A stretch of 25,317 nucleotides of DNA from a virus. The stretch covers positions 1 through 25,317 of the IMG/VR virus record IMGVR_UViG_3300023249_000007; one strand, 5' to 3'. The translations under genes were made by a program, and so were the position numbers. This document shows positions 6,449 to 14,592 of the stretch, one piece after another. The notes beneath the pieces were generated by a model. It was not told where the DNA came from. It searched no databases and saw only the letters and a list, made by a program, of their open reading frames with translations. Position 1 is the first letter of the stretch. Each line of letters begins with the position of its first letter.

Positions 6449-8635
6449 ATGGCATTATTAGTGAACCCCAGAGGGAGGGTCGTTGAAATAGATGACCAAC
6501 GACATATAGAAAAGAGAATTAAGGAAGGATTTCGGTTCGCCAATAAAACTGAAAAAAGAACGTACTACAGAGAAAGAAGAAGAGTAGAACCCACACAAGA
6601 AGGATGTGGGATTTTTTTTAGAAAGAATAATGACAATCCACACGGTTACGGGCAGTCTACTGCACCTTTAATTAGGGCTTTAGAGGATACTGGGCTTAGT
6701 GTAACAAGTGATTATTCAGGACAAGAGGTTGGAGTGGTGTATTCGTACCCACACCCGTTAGAGAGCTTACAGACAGAAAAGAAAGTTTTATATTCTATGT
6801 TTGAATCTACAAAAATAGATCCTGCTTGGAAACCTTATTTAGAAATGGCGGACAAGATATTTGTACCCAGTAAGTTTTGTCAAGATGCGTTTGCTAGTAG
6901 AGGAGTTTCTAGTGAGGTTATTGCGTTGGGATATAATCCTGACAATTTTTATTATCAAGAGAAAAAGAATGACGGGGTGTTTACTTTCACTATGTACAAT
7001 GCGTTTGACCAGAGAAAAGGTTGGGACATTGTGTTTGGTGCGTTTGTTGAGGAGTTTGGTAAGCAGGAAGATGTAAAACTAATTCTTAAAAGTGTCCAAA
7101 GGAAATTACCGTTTCCTATTTTAAGAAGCCAGTATCCAAACGTAGAAGTAATTTTAGAAAAAGTAGACCAAAGGGAGTTAAGAGAATTGTTGTGGGAGAC
7201 CGATTGTTTTGTATTCCCTAGTAGGGGGGAGGGGTTCGGACTGCCTCCTTTGGAAGCGTTGGCGTGTGGTACTGCTTCTATTATTCCAAACGGTAGTGGT
7301 ATGAGTGAGTATTTTAATGACGAATATTTCATAGAATTAGAAATAGAAGGACTAAGACCCGCTATTTATGAAAACTTTGATATTAAAGTAGTCGGCGAAA
7401 TGATTGAGCCAAGTAAAGAAGATCTAAAAAAGAAAATGCGATGGGCGTATGAGAATAGAAACAAGGTGTGGCAAATGGGATACGAGGGTTCTAAATGGGT
7501 CAAGGATAATTACACTATACAAAAGACGGGTATAAAACTAGCTAATGAATTAAGGAAATTAGGAGTTAGAAGACCAGAAGCGAGGAGTGTTGTTATGAAT
7601 CCTAAAAAGAATAGAAAATCGGTAGCTTTCTTCTTAAAGAACAGAGATATGTATTCAGGGGGGAGGATATTTGTGTATCAGATAATTCAGGCGTTATGTG
7701 AACTAAATTATGATGTTACTATGTATACTAATATGCGACCACCTTGGGAAGACGATTTGAAATGGAATAGAGATTACAAAACAGAAATTATGTCTGTAGA
7801 AGAGTTGTTAGAATTGGAAGTTGACGCAGATATTTATATGGGGGCTGTAGTAGAAGGCAATGTAGCGTGTGCTAGAAACGGTATAAGAACAGGCAAGCCA
7901 GCGTATTGTTTTATGTTTGACCCTATTCCTATGGTGGAGAAGTACGATGCTGATAGATTAGAGGGCGAAAAGCAAGGGTATTTTGAAGTGGATAATTTAA
8001 TAGCTATGGGAGAGAGTATAAAGCCAGTATTTTTAACTAAGTTTGCTCAGGATTTGTGTCGGGACTATTACGAAAAAGAGGGTAGTGTTTTGCAACCTTG
8101 TGTGAACGATAAAATAGCGGATAAGTATAAAAGTAAAAGAGAAAACATAGTTATTGCTTCAGCTACTACAGGAGAGAGAGACAAAGGATTTGAACAAGCG
8201 TTAAAGGTGTTTTCATTAGCACCAGACGATTGGAAGTTTCATATTTTCACAAGTTCAATGAGTTCTCAATTGAATGAATGGGTATCTAGGTATGGATTAG
8301 GGGATAGAGTCGTAGCTCATTATGACAGACCAGATTCAGAGAAGTATGAAATGTATTCTAAAGCAAAAGTAATGTTTTGTCCTAGTCCTTACGAAGGGTA
8401 CGGTATGTGGTTAGCAGAAGGAAGGTATATGGGGCTTGAGTGTGTCATTATTGATTCAGGGGCATTGAGGGAAGTCGCAGGTACTGATAAGCATATACAT
8501 ATAGCCAATAGGGACGATGATTTGGATCTAGCAAAGAAATTGGAGAAAGCAATGAAGGTAAACAAGTTTATTGCTAGAAAGAAAGAGTTTAAGTTTGATA
8601 ATTTAGTAGATAATTTAAGAAACCTGCTCAAATGA
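6449..8635 (+). CDS. Two-domain GT4-type glycosyltransferase
   Basis: A 728-residue fusion of two GT-B glycosyltransferases of the GT4 type, which move sugars from nucleotide-sugar donors to an acceptor. Domain 1 spans about residues 48-385 and carries the donor-site E-x7-E motif from E261 to E269 (EGFGLPPLE). Domain 2 begins near residue 389 and carries a second one from E649 to E657 (EGYGMWLAE). The first 45 residues (LLVNPRGRVVEI, then KRIKEGFRFA) are not glycosyltransferase-like and resemble short N-terminal modules of some phage structural proteins, possibly a virion-targeting tag; this is inference. It is the first gene of a five-gene cassette and overlaps the next by an ATGA. The acceptor is unknown: capsid, tail, phage DNA and host surface glycan are all possible. 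Confidence 0.9.
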   Translation: MALLVNPRGRVVEIDDQRHIEKRIKEGFRFANKTEKRTYYRERRRVEPTQEGCGIFFRKNNDNPHGYGQSTAPLIRALEDTGLSVTSDYSGQEVGVVYSYPHPLESLQTEKKVLYSMFESTKIDPAWKPYLEMADKIFVPSKFCQDAFASRGVSSEVIALGYNPDNFYYQEKKNDGVFTFTMYNAFDQRKGWDIVFGAFVEEFGKQEDVKLILKSVQRKLPFPILRSQYPNVEVILEKVDQRELRELLWETDCFVFPSRGEGFGLPPLEALACGTASIIPNGSGMSEYFNDEYFIELEIEGLRPAIYENFDIKVVGEMIEPSKEDLKKKMRWAYENRNKVWQMGYEGSKWVKDNYTIQKTGIKLANELRKLGVRRPEARSVVMNPKKNRKSVAFFLKNRDMYSGGRIFVYQIIQALCELNYDVTMYTNMRPPWEDDLKWNRDYKTEIMSVEELLELEVDADIYMGAVVEGNVACARNGIRTGKPAYCFMFDPIPMVEKYDADRLEGEKQGYFEVDNLIAMGESIKPVFLTKFAQDLCRDYYEKEGSVLQPCVNDKIADKYKSKRENIVIASATTGERDKGFEQALKVFSLAPDDWKFHIFTSSMSSQLNEWVSRYGLGDRVVAHYDRPDSEKYEMYSKAKVMFCPSPYEGYGMWLAEGRYMGLECVIIDSGALREVAGTDKHIHIANRDDDLDLAKKLEKAMKVNKFIARKKEFKFDNLVDNLRNLLK

Positions 8636-9537
8636 AAATAGGATATGTTTTGTACGATTATCCACTACCTAGTGAAACGTGGATACCACTTGAAATAGAA
8701 GAGTTTATTATTAGAGGTTACGATGTTAAAGTACACCGACTTCAATATCCTTATGTAGATATAAGTGATTGTGATTTCATTCTATCTCATTTTGCTCATA
8801 TAGCACTTAAAGCTGCGAAGTTTAACAAGCCGTTTGGATTCGTTGCACACGCTTGGGATATTTGGACTGATAAGGGTAAGAAGTTCAGAGAAGTAACAAA
8901 AGACCCTAATTGTAAGTTTGTAGGATATATAACGAGCTATCATAAAGAGAAGTTCATGGAATGGGGAGTTCCTGAAGATAAGTTGGTATTCTGGGGTGCT
9001 AGTGTGGACGTTGATAGATTGAAAAGGACAAGAACTATGGGTGGTCAAGTTATATGTGGAGGTAGGTTTGTAGAAAAGAAAGGTTTAGACACAGCAATTA
9101 AAGCAGTACCCGACATAATGGTATTTGGGGACGGGGAATTAGCTCCTAAATTAAAAGCCATATCTAACAGGGCGAAGTTTCTAGGTTGGGTGGATAGAGA
9201 GGGTGTGTTTGATTTGTTTCAGAAGTCGTGGTTATTAGTAGCACCCTCAAGAGTGGCAGGAGACGGGGATACAGAGGGCATATCAACATTAGTATTAGAA
9301 GCGTTGTGTATGGGACTACAAGTAATAACTACTAAGGTAGGTGGACAAAGGGATTTAGAAAAGTTTGGGGATAGAGTACATTTTGTTAAGCCAAACGATG
9401 TTGAAGCCATAAGAGAATTAGTAAAGACGTTACCTCATAATTACGATTTAAGTGCTAGAAATATAATAGCTCAAGAAAGAAGCCCTAAGGCAATAGTGGA
9501 TAGTGTGGAACATAAAATATTAGAGGTAATGAAATGA
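8632..9537 (+). CDS. GT4-type glycosyltransferase
   Basis: A 301-residue GT-B enzyme. The C-terminal half has the family's donor-binding pattern: CGGRFVEKKGLDTAIKAV, then VFGDGEL, then E-x7-E from E215 to E223 (EGISTLVLE). The N-terminal half, starting MKIGYVLYDYPLPSETWIP, is the acceptor-side Rossmann domain; the phrase SETWI is common in enzymes of polysaccharide synthesis. There is no signal peptide or membrane segment, so it is cytoplasmic. It is joined to both neighbours by ATGA overlaps, which points to translation as a set. It probably adds a second sugar to the chain built by this cassette; sugar and acceptor cannot be deduced. Confidence 0.9.
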   Translation: MKIGYVLYDYPLPSETWIPLEIEEFIIRGYDVKVHRLQYPYVDISDCDFILSHFAHIALKAAKFNKPFGFVAHAWDIWTDKGKKFREVTKDPNCKFVGYITSYHKEKFMEWGVPEDKLVFWGASVDVDRLKRTRTMGGQVICGGRFVEKKGLDTAIKAVPDIMVFGDGELAPKLKAISNRAKFLGWVDREGVFDLFQKSWLLVAPSRVAGDGDTEGISTLVLEALCMGLQVITTKVGGQRDLEKFGDRVHFVKPNDVEAIRELVKTLPHNYDLSARNIIAQERSPKAIVDSVEHKILEVMK

Positions 9538-10376
9538 AGGTACTTTGGATCGCAGACTTTTTATTAAAAGATAATAAGGGGGGTGCACAACAGACTAATA
9601 GTGTAATGATAAAAGCAGGAAGGAAAAGAGGTCATTCTATTCGGGTGGTAAGTGGGGGCTCTCTGCCCGATTCTAAGGGTAGCTATGATGTCATTGTGAT
9701 TAACAACGTAACTAAGTATACAAAAGAGCAGATAGAGGGACTGGTAGCCACAGGGAGGGTAATTAGGTATGAACATGACCACTGGGTAGCAGAAAATTAC
9801 CCAGAATTATATAAAGAGGTCAAACACACGATATTTTTAAGTCCTTTTCATAAAGAAAGCATAGAAAAGCAAATAGGATACAAAATTAAAAACTCAAGTT
9901 TAGTGCCTTCTCCAATAGATACAAAAAGATTTACACTAGGAAAAGAGAAAGAAGATAATACCGTAATTTATACAGGGAATATTTGTAAAGAAAAGGGTAT
10001 TGAAGGACTGATAGAATACGCTTTAGAGAATAAACACTTGAAGTTTTATGTTATAGGTTGGGGTGCTATGGTAGAAGATGTTAAAAAAATTGATAACATA
10101 CAATACCTAGAAGGAATGGAACAAGAAAAGTTAGTAGAGTATTACCAGAAGTGTGAGTATTTTTACCATAGACCGACATTGAAAGAGCCGTTTGGAAGAA
10201 CAGTTGTAGAAGCGTATTTATGTGGGTGTAATTTATTACTCAATAATAACGTAGGTGCTATATCTTGGGATTGGGATTATAGCGATTATAATTTAATTCA
10301 AAAGAAGGTTCAATCTCAATCTAATTTTTGGAACATAATAGAAAATGAAATACAAACATCAGGGAATATGGAGTGA
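9534..10376 (+). CDS. GT4-type glycosyltransferase, short
   Basis: A 280-residue GT-B enzyme. The N-terminus MKVLWIADFLLKDNKGGAQQTN has the acceptor-domain loop. TVIYTGNICKEKGIEGLIEYA opens the donor domain, and E-x7-E begins at E218 (EPFGRTVVE). It is shorter than usual GT4 enzymes, mostly at the C-terminal helix. Its ATG overlaps the previous stop, and AGAGGT upstream is one of the few purine-rich ribosome sites in this cassette. The last 32 bases overlap the following methyltransferase in another frame. With the preceding two genes, the cassette encodes four GT domains, enough for a short oligosaccharide. Confidence 0.88.
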   Translation: MKVLWIADFLLKDNKGGAQQTNSVMIKAGRKRGHSIRVVSGGSLPDSKGSYDVIVINNVTKYTKEQIEGLVATGRVIRYEHDHWVAENYPELYKEVKHTIFLSPFHKESIEKQIGYKIKNSSLVPSPIDTKRFTLGKEKEDNTVIYTGNICKEKGIEGLIEYALENKHLKFYVIGWGAMVEDVKKIDNIQYLEGMEQEKLVEYYQKCEYFYHRPTLKEPFGRTVVEAYLCGCNLLLNNNVGAISWDWDYSDYNLIQKKVQSQSNFWNIIENEIQTSGNME

Positions 10377-10881
10377 GTTGCTTCCTAGTTTAAGTTGGAG
10401 TAGAAATTGGCACGAAAAAGAAGACAACGAAATCCTTTGTAAGTATGCTGAAAAAATAAGCGGGCATATTTTAGAAATTGGCAGTGCAGAGGGACAATCG
10501 GGAATATCAATGTTACTAGCAAACGATAGCGTGTATTGTGCTATGGTAGAGCCGTTTGTTACTACTAACTTACTTGTGAACATAAAGGCAATGGAGTTAG
10601 GGGACAGGACAATTATTTTACCTACTACATCAGAAAAGGTGTTTCTACCACCACTAGGATATGAGTTAATATTTATAGACGGCGTTCATACTTACAATAT
10701 GGTCAAGCACGATTTAGAGAAGTTTTCTCAAACGGGTGCTAAGTGGATTATACTTCACGATGTGAATAAGCCAGAGATAGCCAAAGCAGTTGGAGAGTTT
10801 ATATTAAAAGGGGATTATGAGACTGAATATTTAGGAGAGAACATTCAGGTATTATCTAAAATTAAAATAGACCGAAAATGA
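10345..10881 (+). CDS. Class I SAM methyltransferase, small
   Basis: A 178-residue Rossmann-fold methyltransferase of the Methyltransf_24 type. The SAM-binding motif LEIGSAEGQSG is at residues 43-53, an acidic second strand is MVEPF, and IFIDGVHTYNMVKHDLEKF followed by LHDVN carries the acidic/His residues that bind metal in sugar O-methyltransferases of this group. Lying among glycosyltransferases and a nucleotide-sugar dehydratase, it probably O-methylates a sugar, perhaps the terminal unit or the deoxyhexose made by the next gene. A role on protein or DNA is less likely from context. It overlaps the previous gene by 32 bases and the next by ATGA. Confidence 0.8.
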   Translation: MKYKHQGIWSELLPSLSWSRNWHEKEDNEILCKYAEKISGHILEIGSAEGQSGISMLLANDSVYCAMVEPFVTTNLLVNIKAMELGDRTIILPTTSEKVFLPPLGYELIFIDGVHTYNMVKHDLEKFSQTGAKWIILHDVNKPEIAKAVGEFILKGDYETEYLGENIQVLSKIKIDRK

Positions 10882-11885
10882 AGAAAGCATTTATTACGGG
10901 CTGTACTGGACAAGATTCTGCTCATTTGTCTAAGTTATTATTAGAAAAGGGCTATGAAGTGGTCGGTGGGGTTAGAAGAAGTGCAGAGAGAAGTTATTGG
11001 AGGTTAGAAAAACTGGGAATCAAGGATAGGATAAAGTTTGTAGATTTTGATCTACTTGATTATCACAATATGGTAGAAGTAATTAGGGAAGGTCAATTTG
11101 ACGAGATTTATAATTTAGCGGCTCAATCGTTTGTGGGGACTTCTTTTAGACAGCCGTTTTATTCTCTTAAATGTAATGGACTAGCAGTATGTGAGTTAGT
11201 AGATATTATTCATCAATTTAGTCCTCAATCTAGGTTTTATCAAGCTAGTACGAGTGAGATGTTTGGCAAGGTAAGAGAAACACCACAGAGCGAATGGACA
11301 CCGTTTAATCCTAGTAGTCCTTATGGAATAGCTAAACTAATGGCTCATAACTTTGTGGAAATGTATAGAGATAGTTACGACTTCCACGGGTGTTGTGGAA
11401 TACTTTTCAATCACGAAGGAGAATTAAGAGGTAACGAGTTTGTTACGAAAAAGATTACTAATTATGTAGCTGATTATAAGAATGGTAAGGTAAAGGATAC
11501 TTTGAAGTTAGGGAATATCAATGCTAAAAGGGATTGGGGATACGCAGGGGATTATGTGGAAGCCATGTGGATAATGATGCAATTAGACAAGCCAGACACT
11601 TATGTTGTGGGGACAGGTAAGCAATATTCTGTGAAAGACTTGGTTAAAACTGCGTTTAAGTGTGTAGGAATAGATATCAAATGGAAGGGGAAAGGAGTAG
11701 ATATAAAAGGAGTAGACAAGGAAACAGGCAAGGTCTTAGTAGAAATAAGCGAAGAGTTTTACCGACCTAATGATGTAGAAACTTTATTAGCAGACAATAG
11801 AAAGATAAGAAACAGATTAAAATGGCAACCTAGAACGTCTTTTGAGAAGATGATAGGGAAAATGGTTGAAGATAGGTTAGATTGA
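10878..11885 (+). CDS. gmd: GDP-mannose 4,6-dehydratase
   Basis: A 335-residue short-chain dehydratase. The NAD(P)-binding loop is TGCTGQD at residues 7-13. The catalytic set is complete: T125 and E127 in ASTSEMFG, then Y149-x3-K153 in SPYGIAK. NHEGELRG is the family's NHE loop. It converts GDP-mannose to GDP-4-keto-6-deoxy-mannose, precursor of rhamnose-, fucose- and perosamine-type sugars. No reductase, epimerase or aminotransferase follows in this window, so the product would have to be finished by host enzymes. It closes the cassette, ATGA-linked to the methyltransferase, and fits a phage that supplies its own donor for glycosylation. The close family relative is GDP-6-deoxy-mannose reductase, but the motifs favour the dehydratase. 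Confidence 0.93.
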   Translation: MKKAFITGCTGQDSAHLSKLLLEKGYEVVGGVRRSAERSYWRLEKLGIKDRIKFVDFDLLDYHNMVEVIREGQFDEIYNLAAQSFVGTSFRQPFYSLKCNGLAVCELVDIIHQFSPQSRFYQASTSEMFGKVRETPQSEWTPFNPSSPYGIAKLMAHNFVEMYRDSYDFHGCCGILFNHEGELRGNEFVTKKITNYVADYKNGKVKDTLKLGNINAKRDWGYAGDYVEAMWIMMQLDKPDTYVVGTGKQYSVKDLVKTAFKCVGIDIKWKGKGVDIKGVDKETGKVLVEISEEFYRPNDVETLLADNRKIRNRLKWQPRTSFEKMIGKMVEDRLD

Positions 11886-11889
11886 AAAA

Positions 11890-11898
11890 TGGTATAAT
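11890..11898 (+). promoter_or_regulatory. Extended -10 element after the sugar cassette
   Basis: TGGTATAAT, a perfect TGn-TATAAT, starts 5 bases after the dehydratase stop. Transcription would begin near 11905, leaving a leader of about 25 bases without a Shine-Dalgarno sequence before the ATG at 11930. No clear -35 is seen at 17-base spacing, which extended -10 promoters can lack. The 11-base string GGTATAATAGA recurs at 14591-14601. Confidence 0.5.
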
Positions 11899-11929
11899 AG
11901 ATAGTAAATAAATTAATAAATAATATAAA

Positions 11930-12481
11930 ATGGCATTAACACAAACTTGGGCGTTGCAAGGAACAACACCAACAACCATAGAAGCAACTGATTTGATTCA
12001 GTTCTCTGATGGTACATTTGACAATCCCATTACTGTGGCGTCTTACAATGACGGTACACACGTAAGGGCATCAGGTGGAACAGACGATTCTGATGGGAAT
12101 ACACCTAACAACGTAAAGTATGTTGCTAGTGGTACAGGAGACTGGGGAGACGGTACAGAGTCCTTAGCAAGTATTACAGACGGGGAGTGTACTTTGAAGA
12201 TAACAATATCGGAAGCTGTAGAGATAACAGTAACAGATATTACAATGTATGCTTACGACGGTACTACTACTACTAACGCACCTACAGGAATGGATGTTTA
12301 TTTAGCAGAATCAGGGGACGCAGCTTGGACTAATGCAGACGGTAGTGCAGCAGCTTTGACAATAGCAGACAGCGACACACCTGCAACAGACCATTATTTT
12401 TATGTAGCATTAAGTGCAAGTCCTTCAAGTGTGGGAGTAAAGAGTGCAAATAAGGTTAGAGTACAATTCACATATCAATAG
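11930..12481 (+). CDS. Hypothetical beta-rich protein, possibly virion surface
   Basis: A 183-residue protein that I do not recognise. It is acidic, very rich in Thr, Ala, Asp and Gly, almost without Lys/Arg, and alternates short hydrophobic strands with polar turns, as in a beta-sandwich. It has no signal peptide and no membrane segment. A strand-rich C-terminus (HYFYVALSASPSS, VRVQFTYQ) ends the protein cleanly. Composition and position between the capsid/sugar block and the fiber genes suggest a capsid decoration or fiber component, which is inference only. It has its own probable -10 element. It would also be a reasonable target of glycosylation, given its Thr/Ser content. Confidence 0.7.
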   Translation: MALTQTWALQGTTPTTIEATDLIQFSDGTFDNPITVASYNDGTHVRASGGTDDSDGNTPNNVKYVASGTGDWGDGTESLASITDGECTLKITISEAVEITVTDITMYAYDGTTTTNAPTGMDVYLAESGDAAWTNADGSAAALTIADSDTPATDHYFYVALSASPSSVGVKSANKVRVQFTYQ

Positions 12482-12520
12482 AATAGTTTAATTAAGAATA
12501 CTCGTAAAGGAGGATTACAA

Positions 12521-12940
12521 ATGACATTACCAGAGCCAAACGCATTATTTGTTGCAGGGCTTTCTAATGGGGAGACCCTAGTAGAGGGTAGAGGGAAGTT
12601 AGAAAAAAAGGATACTTCTCCTTGGCATAAACTACAGAGTTATATTAAGGAGAATGATCTTGAGATTAAGTCGTTTGGGATTTGGATAGGTGATAGGCAT
12701 TTTAATTTACCAGCGATGGGGCGATTCGGAGGGGAAATCCCACTAGAGTATAATTGCTTTAGGAAGTTTTCTGCCGATGCTGCTATTGGTAAATCCAGTG
12801 TTGAACACCACGCTTGTTATACATACGCAGAAGCGATTTACAAGGACTATACAGTCCAGTTGATTGTGGACGAGTTTGATATTAACAAGTGCTGGATAAA
12901 TTATGTTCAACATAAAGATGACAAAAAGAAACTTCAATAA
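12521..12940 (+). CDS. Hypothetical phage protein with strong ribosome site
   Basis: A 139-residue protein of unknown function. AAAGGAGG lies 7 bases before the ATG, the best Shine-Dalgarno match in the window besides that of the scaffold, suggesting high expression. Visible features are a charged helix (PWHKLQSYIKENDLEIKS), two aromatic-rich stretches (FGIWIGDRHFNLPAMGRFGG, CFRKFSADAAIG) and a C-terminal strand/helix region (DYTVQLIVDEFDINKCWINY). There is no transmembrane segment. It is predicted to be a globular cytoplasmic or virion protein. Its last 23 bases overlap a possible 31-residue ORF. Confidence 0.72.
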   Translation: MTLPEPNALFVAGLSNGETLVEGRGKLEKKDTSPWHKLQSYIKENDLEIKSFGIWIGDRHFNLPAMGRFGGEIPLEYNCFRKFSADAAIGKSSVEHHACYTYAEAIYKDYTVQLIVDEFDINKCWINYVQHKDDKKKLQ

Positions 12941-13013
12941 AATATTAGTATTGGGTATTGATTACCTTTGTTTTATCCCTATTTTAGGGTTAGATAAGTT
13001 TATTTATTTTTAG
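12918..13013 (+). CDS. Possible 31-residue hydrophobic peptide
   Basis: A short ORF starting MTKRNFNKILVLGID and ending GLDKFIYF. It has a basic N-terminus followed by a hydrophobic stretch long enough for one membrane span (ILVLGIDYLCFIPILGL). It overlaps the upstream gene by 23 bases and stops 2 bases before the fiber start, so it fills the gap exactly. There is no Shine-Dalgarno sequence. The region can also fold as a weak hairpin (CCCTA 12977-12981 with TAGGG 12985-12989) followed by a T-rich tract, so it might instead be a weak terminator. Coding status is uncertain. Confidence 0.3.
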   Translation: MTKRNFNKILVLGIDYLCFIPILGLDKFIYF

Positions 13014-13015
13014 AA

Positions 13016-14590
13016 ATGGCAGATTTTCCAACAGCTAAAACAGAAGCAGTTGACAATGTAACAGACGTTTTAGCTAAGCATGTAAATAATTTAGAGGATA
13101 AAGTTGGTATTGATGGAAGTGTTGACACGGACTCTTTGGATTACAAAGTAAATCATTTTTCCGAAACAGACCCAGTATATACGGCTTGGGACAAAGATTA
13201 CGATGATTTAACTAATACACCTACTATACCAACTAGGGATAGTTTAGGTTTAGATACAGATGATACAGTAACTTTCGCTAACTTATCGGGAACAAATACA
13301 GGAGATAATGCCACAAATAGTAATTATAGTGGTTTAGATACAGCCAAATTGAATATAGACCAAACCACCCCACAAACCACAGTAGGTACTTTTACTTTTC
13401 CCGTTCTCCACACCCCAACCATAAATGGCGGAATATTAGCTAATGACGATATAACCATTCAAAGTACAACCCACGCCACAAAGACAACAAGTTATGTGAT
13501 TTTACAGCCAACAAGTGGCAACGTCGGCATCGGCACCACCTCCCCTAATAATTTACTTCAAGTTAATGATTTAATCTCTTTTACCAATGCTGACTGGCGA
13601 ACTCAAATTGGTTACCAAGCTGGTAAGTATGATTTAGGGCAATACAATACTTGGATTGGTTATCAAGCTGGCTCGGCTAATAATTCTACAGGTAAAACTG
13701 ACGCTGCCGATTATAATACCGCAGTTGGCTATCAGGCTCTCTACTCCAACACCACAGGTAGCAGAAACTCTGCTCAGGGATATGCTGCTCTTCACTCCAA
13801 CACCACAGGTAGCTACAACTCTGCTCAGGGATATGCTGCTCTCCGCTACAACACCACAGGTAGCTACAACTCTGCTCAGGGAATGTATGCTCTCTACTCC
13901 AACACCACAGGTAGCTACAACTCTGCTCAGGGATATGCTGCTCTTCACTCCAACACCACAGGTAGCCAAAACTCTGCTCAGGGAATGTATGCTCTCTACT
14001 CCAACACCACAGGTAGCTACAACTCTGCTCAGGGAGTGTATGCTCTCTACTCCAACACCACAGGTATCAGAAACTCTGCTCAGGGATATGCTGCTCTTCA
14101 CTCCAACACCATTGGTTCTTCTAATACAGGGGTTGGTTACAATACAGGCAGAGGTATAACTTATGGTTCAGGTAATACTATTTTAGGAGCAAATGTTACT
14201 GGACTTGCTGCTGGTTTGACTAATAATATTATTCTGGCAAATGGTACTGGGGCAATAAAAGCACAAAATGATGGAACAGATTGGAACTTTACAGGCAACG
14301 TCGGCATCGAGATAACAGCTCCAACAGCTAAACTTCATATAGTAGGTTCAGCAGATACCCAACAACTCATTGTCAAAGGTAACGCTACCCAGACAGCTAA
14401 CCTTGTAGAAATTCAAAACTCAAGTGCTACAGTTTTAGTAAAAGTTTCTGGTACTGGTGTATTCTTTCCCTTACAGGCAGCAACTGCCTCTGCTCCAGCT
14501 TATGTTAAAGGTGGATTGTATTTTGACCTAACATTAAATAAGTTGATGGTTGGAGGTGCAACTGGGTGGGAGGCTCTCAGTAGTGCTTAA
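13016..14590 (+). CDS. Repeat-containing trimeric fiber/adhesin-like protein
   Basis: A 524-residue protein. The N-terminus (residues 1-40, with VTDVLAKHVNNLEDKVGI) is a coiled-coil start seen in many phage fiber proteins. Next come Thr/Asn-rich strands and an NVGIGTTSPNN motif near residue 170. Eight 17-residue units of the form NSAQGYAALHSNTTGSY follow (residues 234-369), related in pattern to YadA/Hep_Hag head repeats, which form trimeric beta-rolls. NTG/GSGN repeats follow, then a second NVGI motif and a C-terminal GLYFD..LNKLMVGG..GWEAL segment. No intramolecular chaperone peptidase is visible. It is probably a head or tail fiber that binds a surface. The repeat part is C-rich and T-rich on the coding strand, unlike the purine-rich neighbours, which suggests recent acquisition or expansion. 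Confidence 0.78.
   Translation: MADFPTAKTEAVDNVTDVLAKHVNNLEDKVGIDGSVDTDSLDYKVNHFSETDPVYTAWDKDYDDLTNTPTIPTRDSLGLDTDDTVTFANLSGTNTGDNATNSNYSGLDTAKLNIDQTTPQTTVGTFTFPVLHTPTINGGILANDDITIQSTTHATKTTSYVILQPTSGNVGIGTTSPNNLLQVNDLISFTNADWRTQIGYQAGKYDLGQYNTWIGYQAGSANNSTGKTDAADYNTAVGYQALYSNTTGSRNSAQGYAALHSNTTGSYNSAQGYAALRYNTTGSYNSAQGMYALYSNTTGSYNSAQGYAALHSNTTGSQNSAQGMYALYSNTTGSYNSAQGVYALYSNTTGIRNSAQGYAALHSNTIGSSNTGVGYNTGRGITYGSGNTILGANVTGLAAGLTNNIILANGTGAIKAQNDGTDWNFTGNVGIEITAPTAKLHIVGSADTQQLIVKGNATQTANLVEIQNSSATVLVKVSGTGVFFPLQAATASAPAYVKGGLYFDLTLNKLMVGGATGWEALSSA
13715..14122 (+). repeat. Tandem 51-base repeat, eight units, in-frame
   Basis: Eight consecutive 51-base units encode 17 residues each. The first (NTAVGYQALYSNTTGSR) is divergent and seven begin NSAQG. 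Within the array, stretches such as CTCTACTCCAACACCACAGG are identical between units, and two unit types (GYAALHS and GMYALYS) alternate. Near-identity at DNA level implies recent duplication or homogenisation. Because 51 is a multiple of 3, copy number can change without losing the frame. Confidence 0.92.
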
Positions 14591-14592
14591 GG

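Noticed and set aside
6861-7332. Alternative ORFs inside the double glycosyltransferase (71 and 125 residues)
   Set aside because: They are shadows of a strong glycosyltransferase frame with intact E-x7-E motifs and have no family pattern.
12973-13011. Terminator before the fiber gene (CCCTA/TAGGG hairpin and T-rich tract)
   Set aside because: The stem is only 5 bp with a 3-base loop, the T tract is interrupted and lies 13 or more bases away, and the fiber ATG follows immediately; too weak to call.
13634-14159. Long ORFs on the minus strand and in another plus frame across the fiber repeats
   Set aside because: They arise because a 51-base in-frame repeat without stops stays open in several frames; the encoded low-complexity peptides have no start signal or family.
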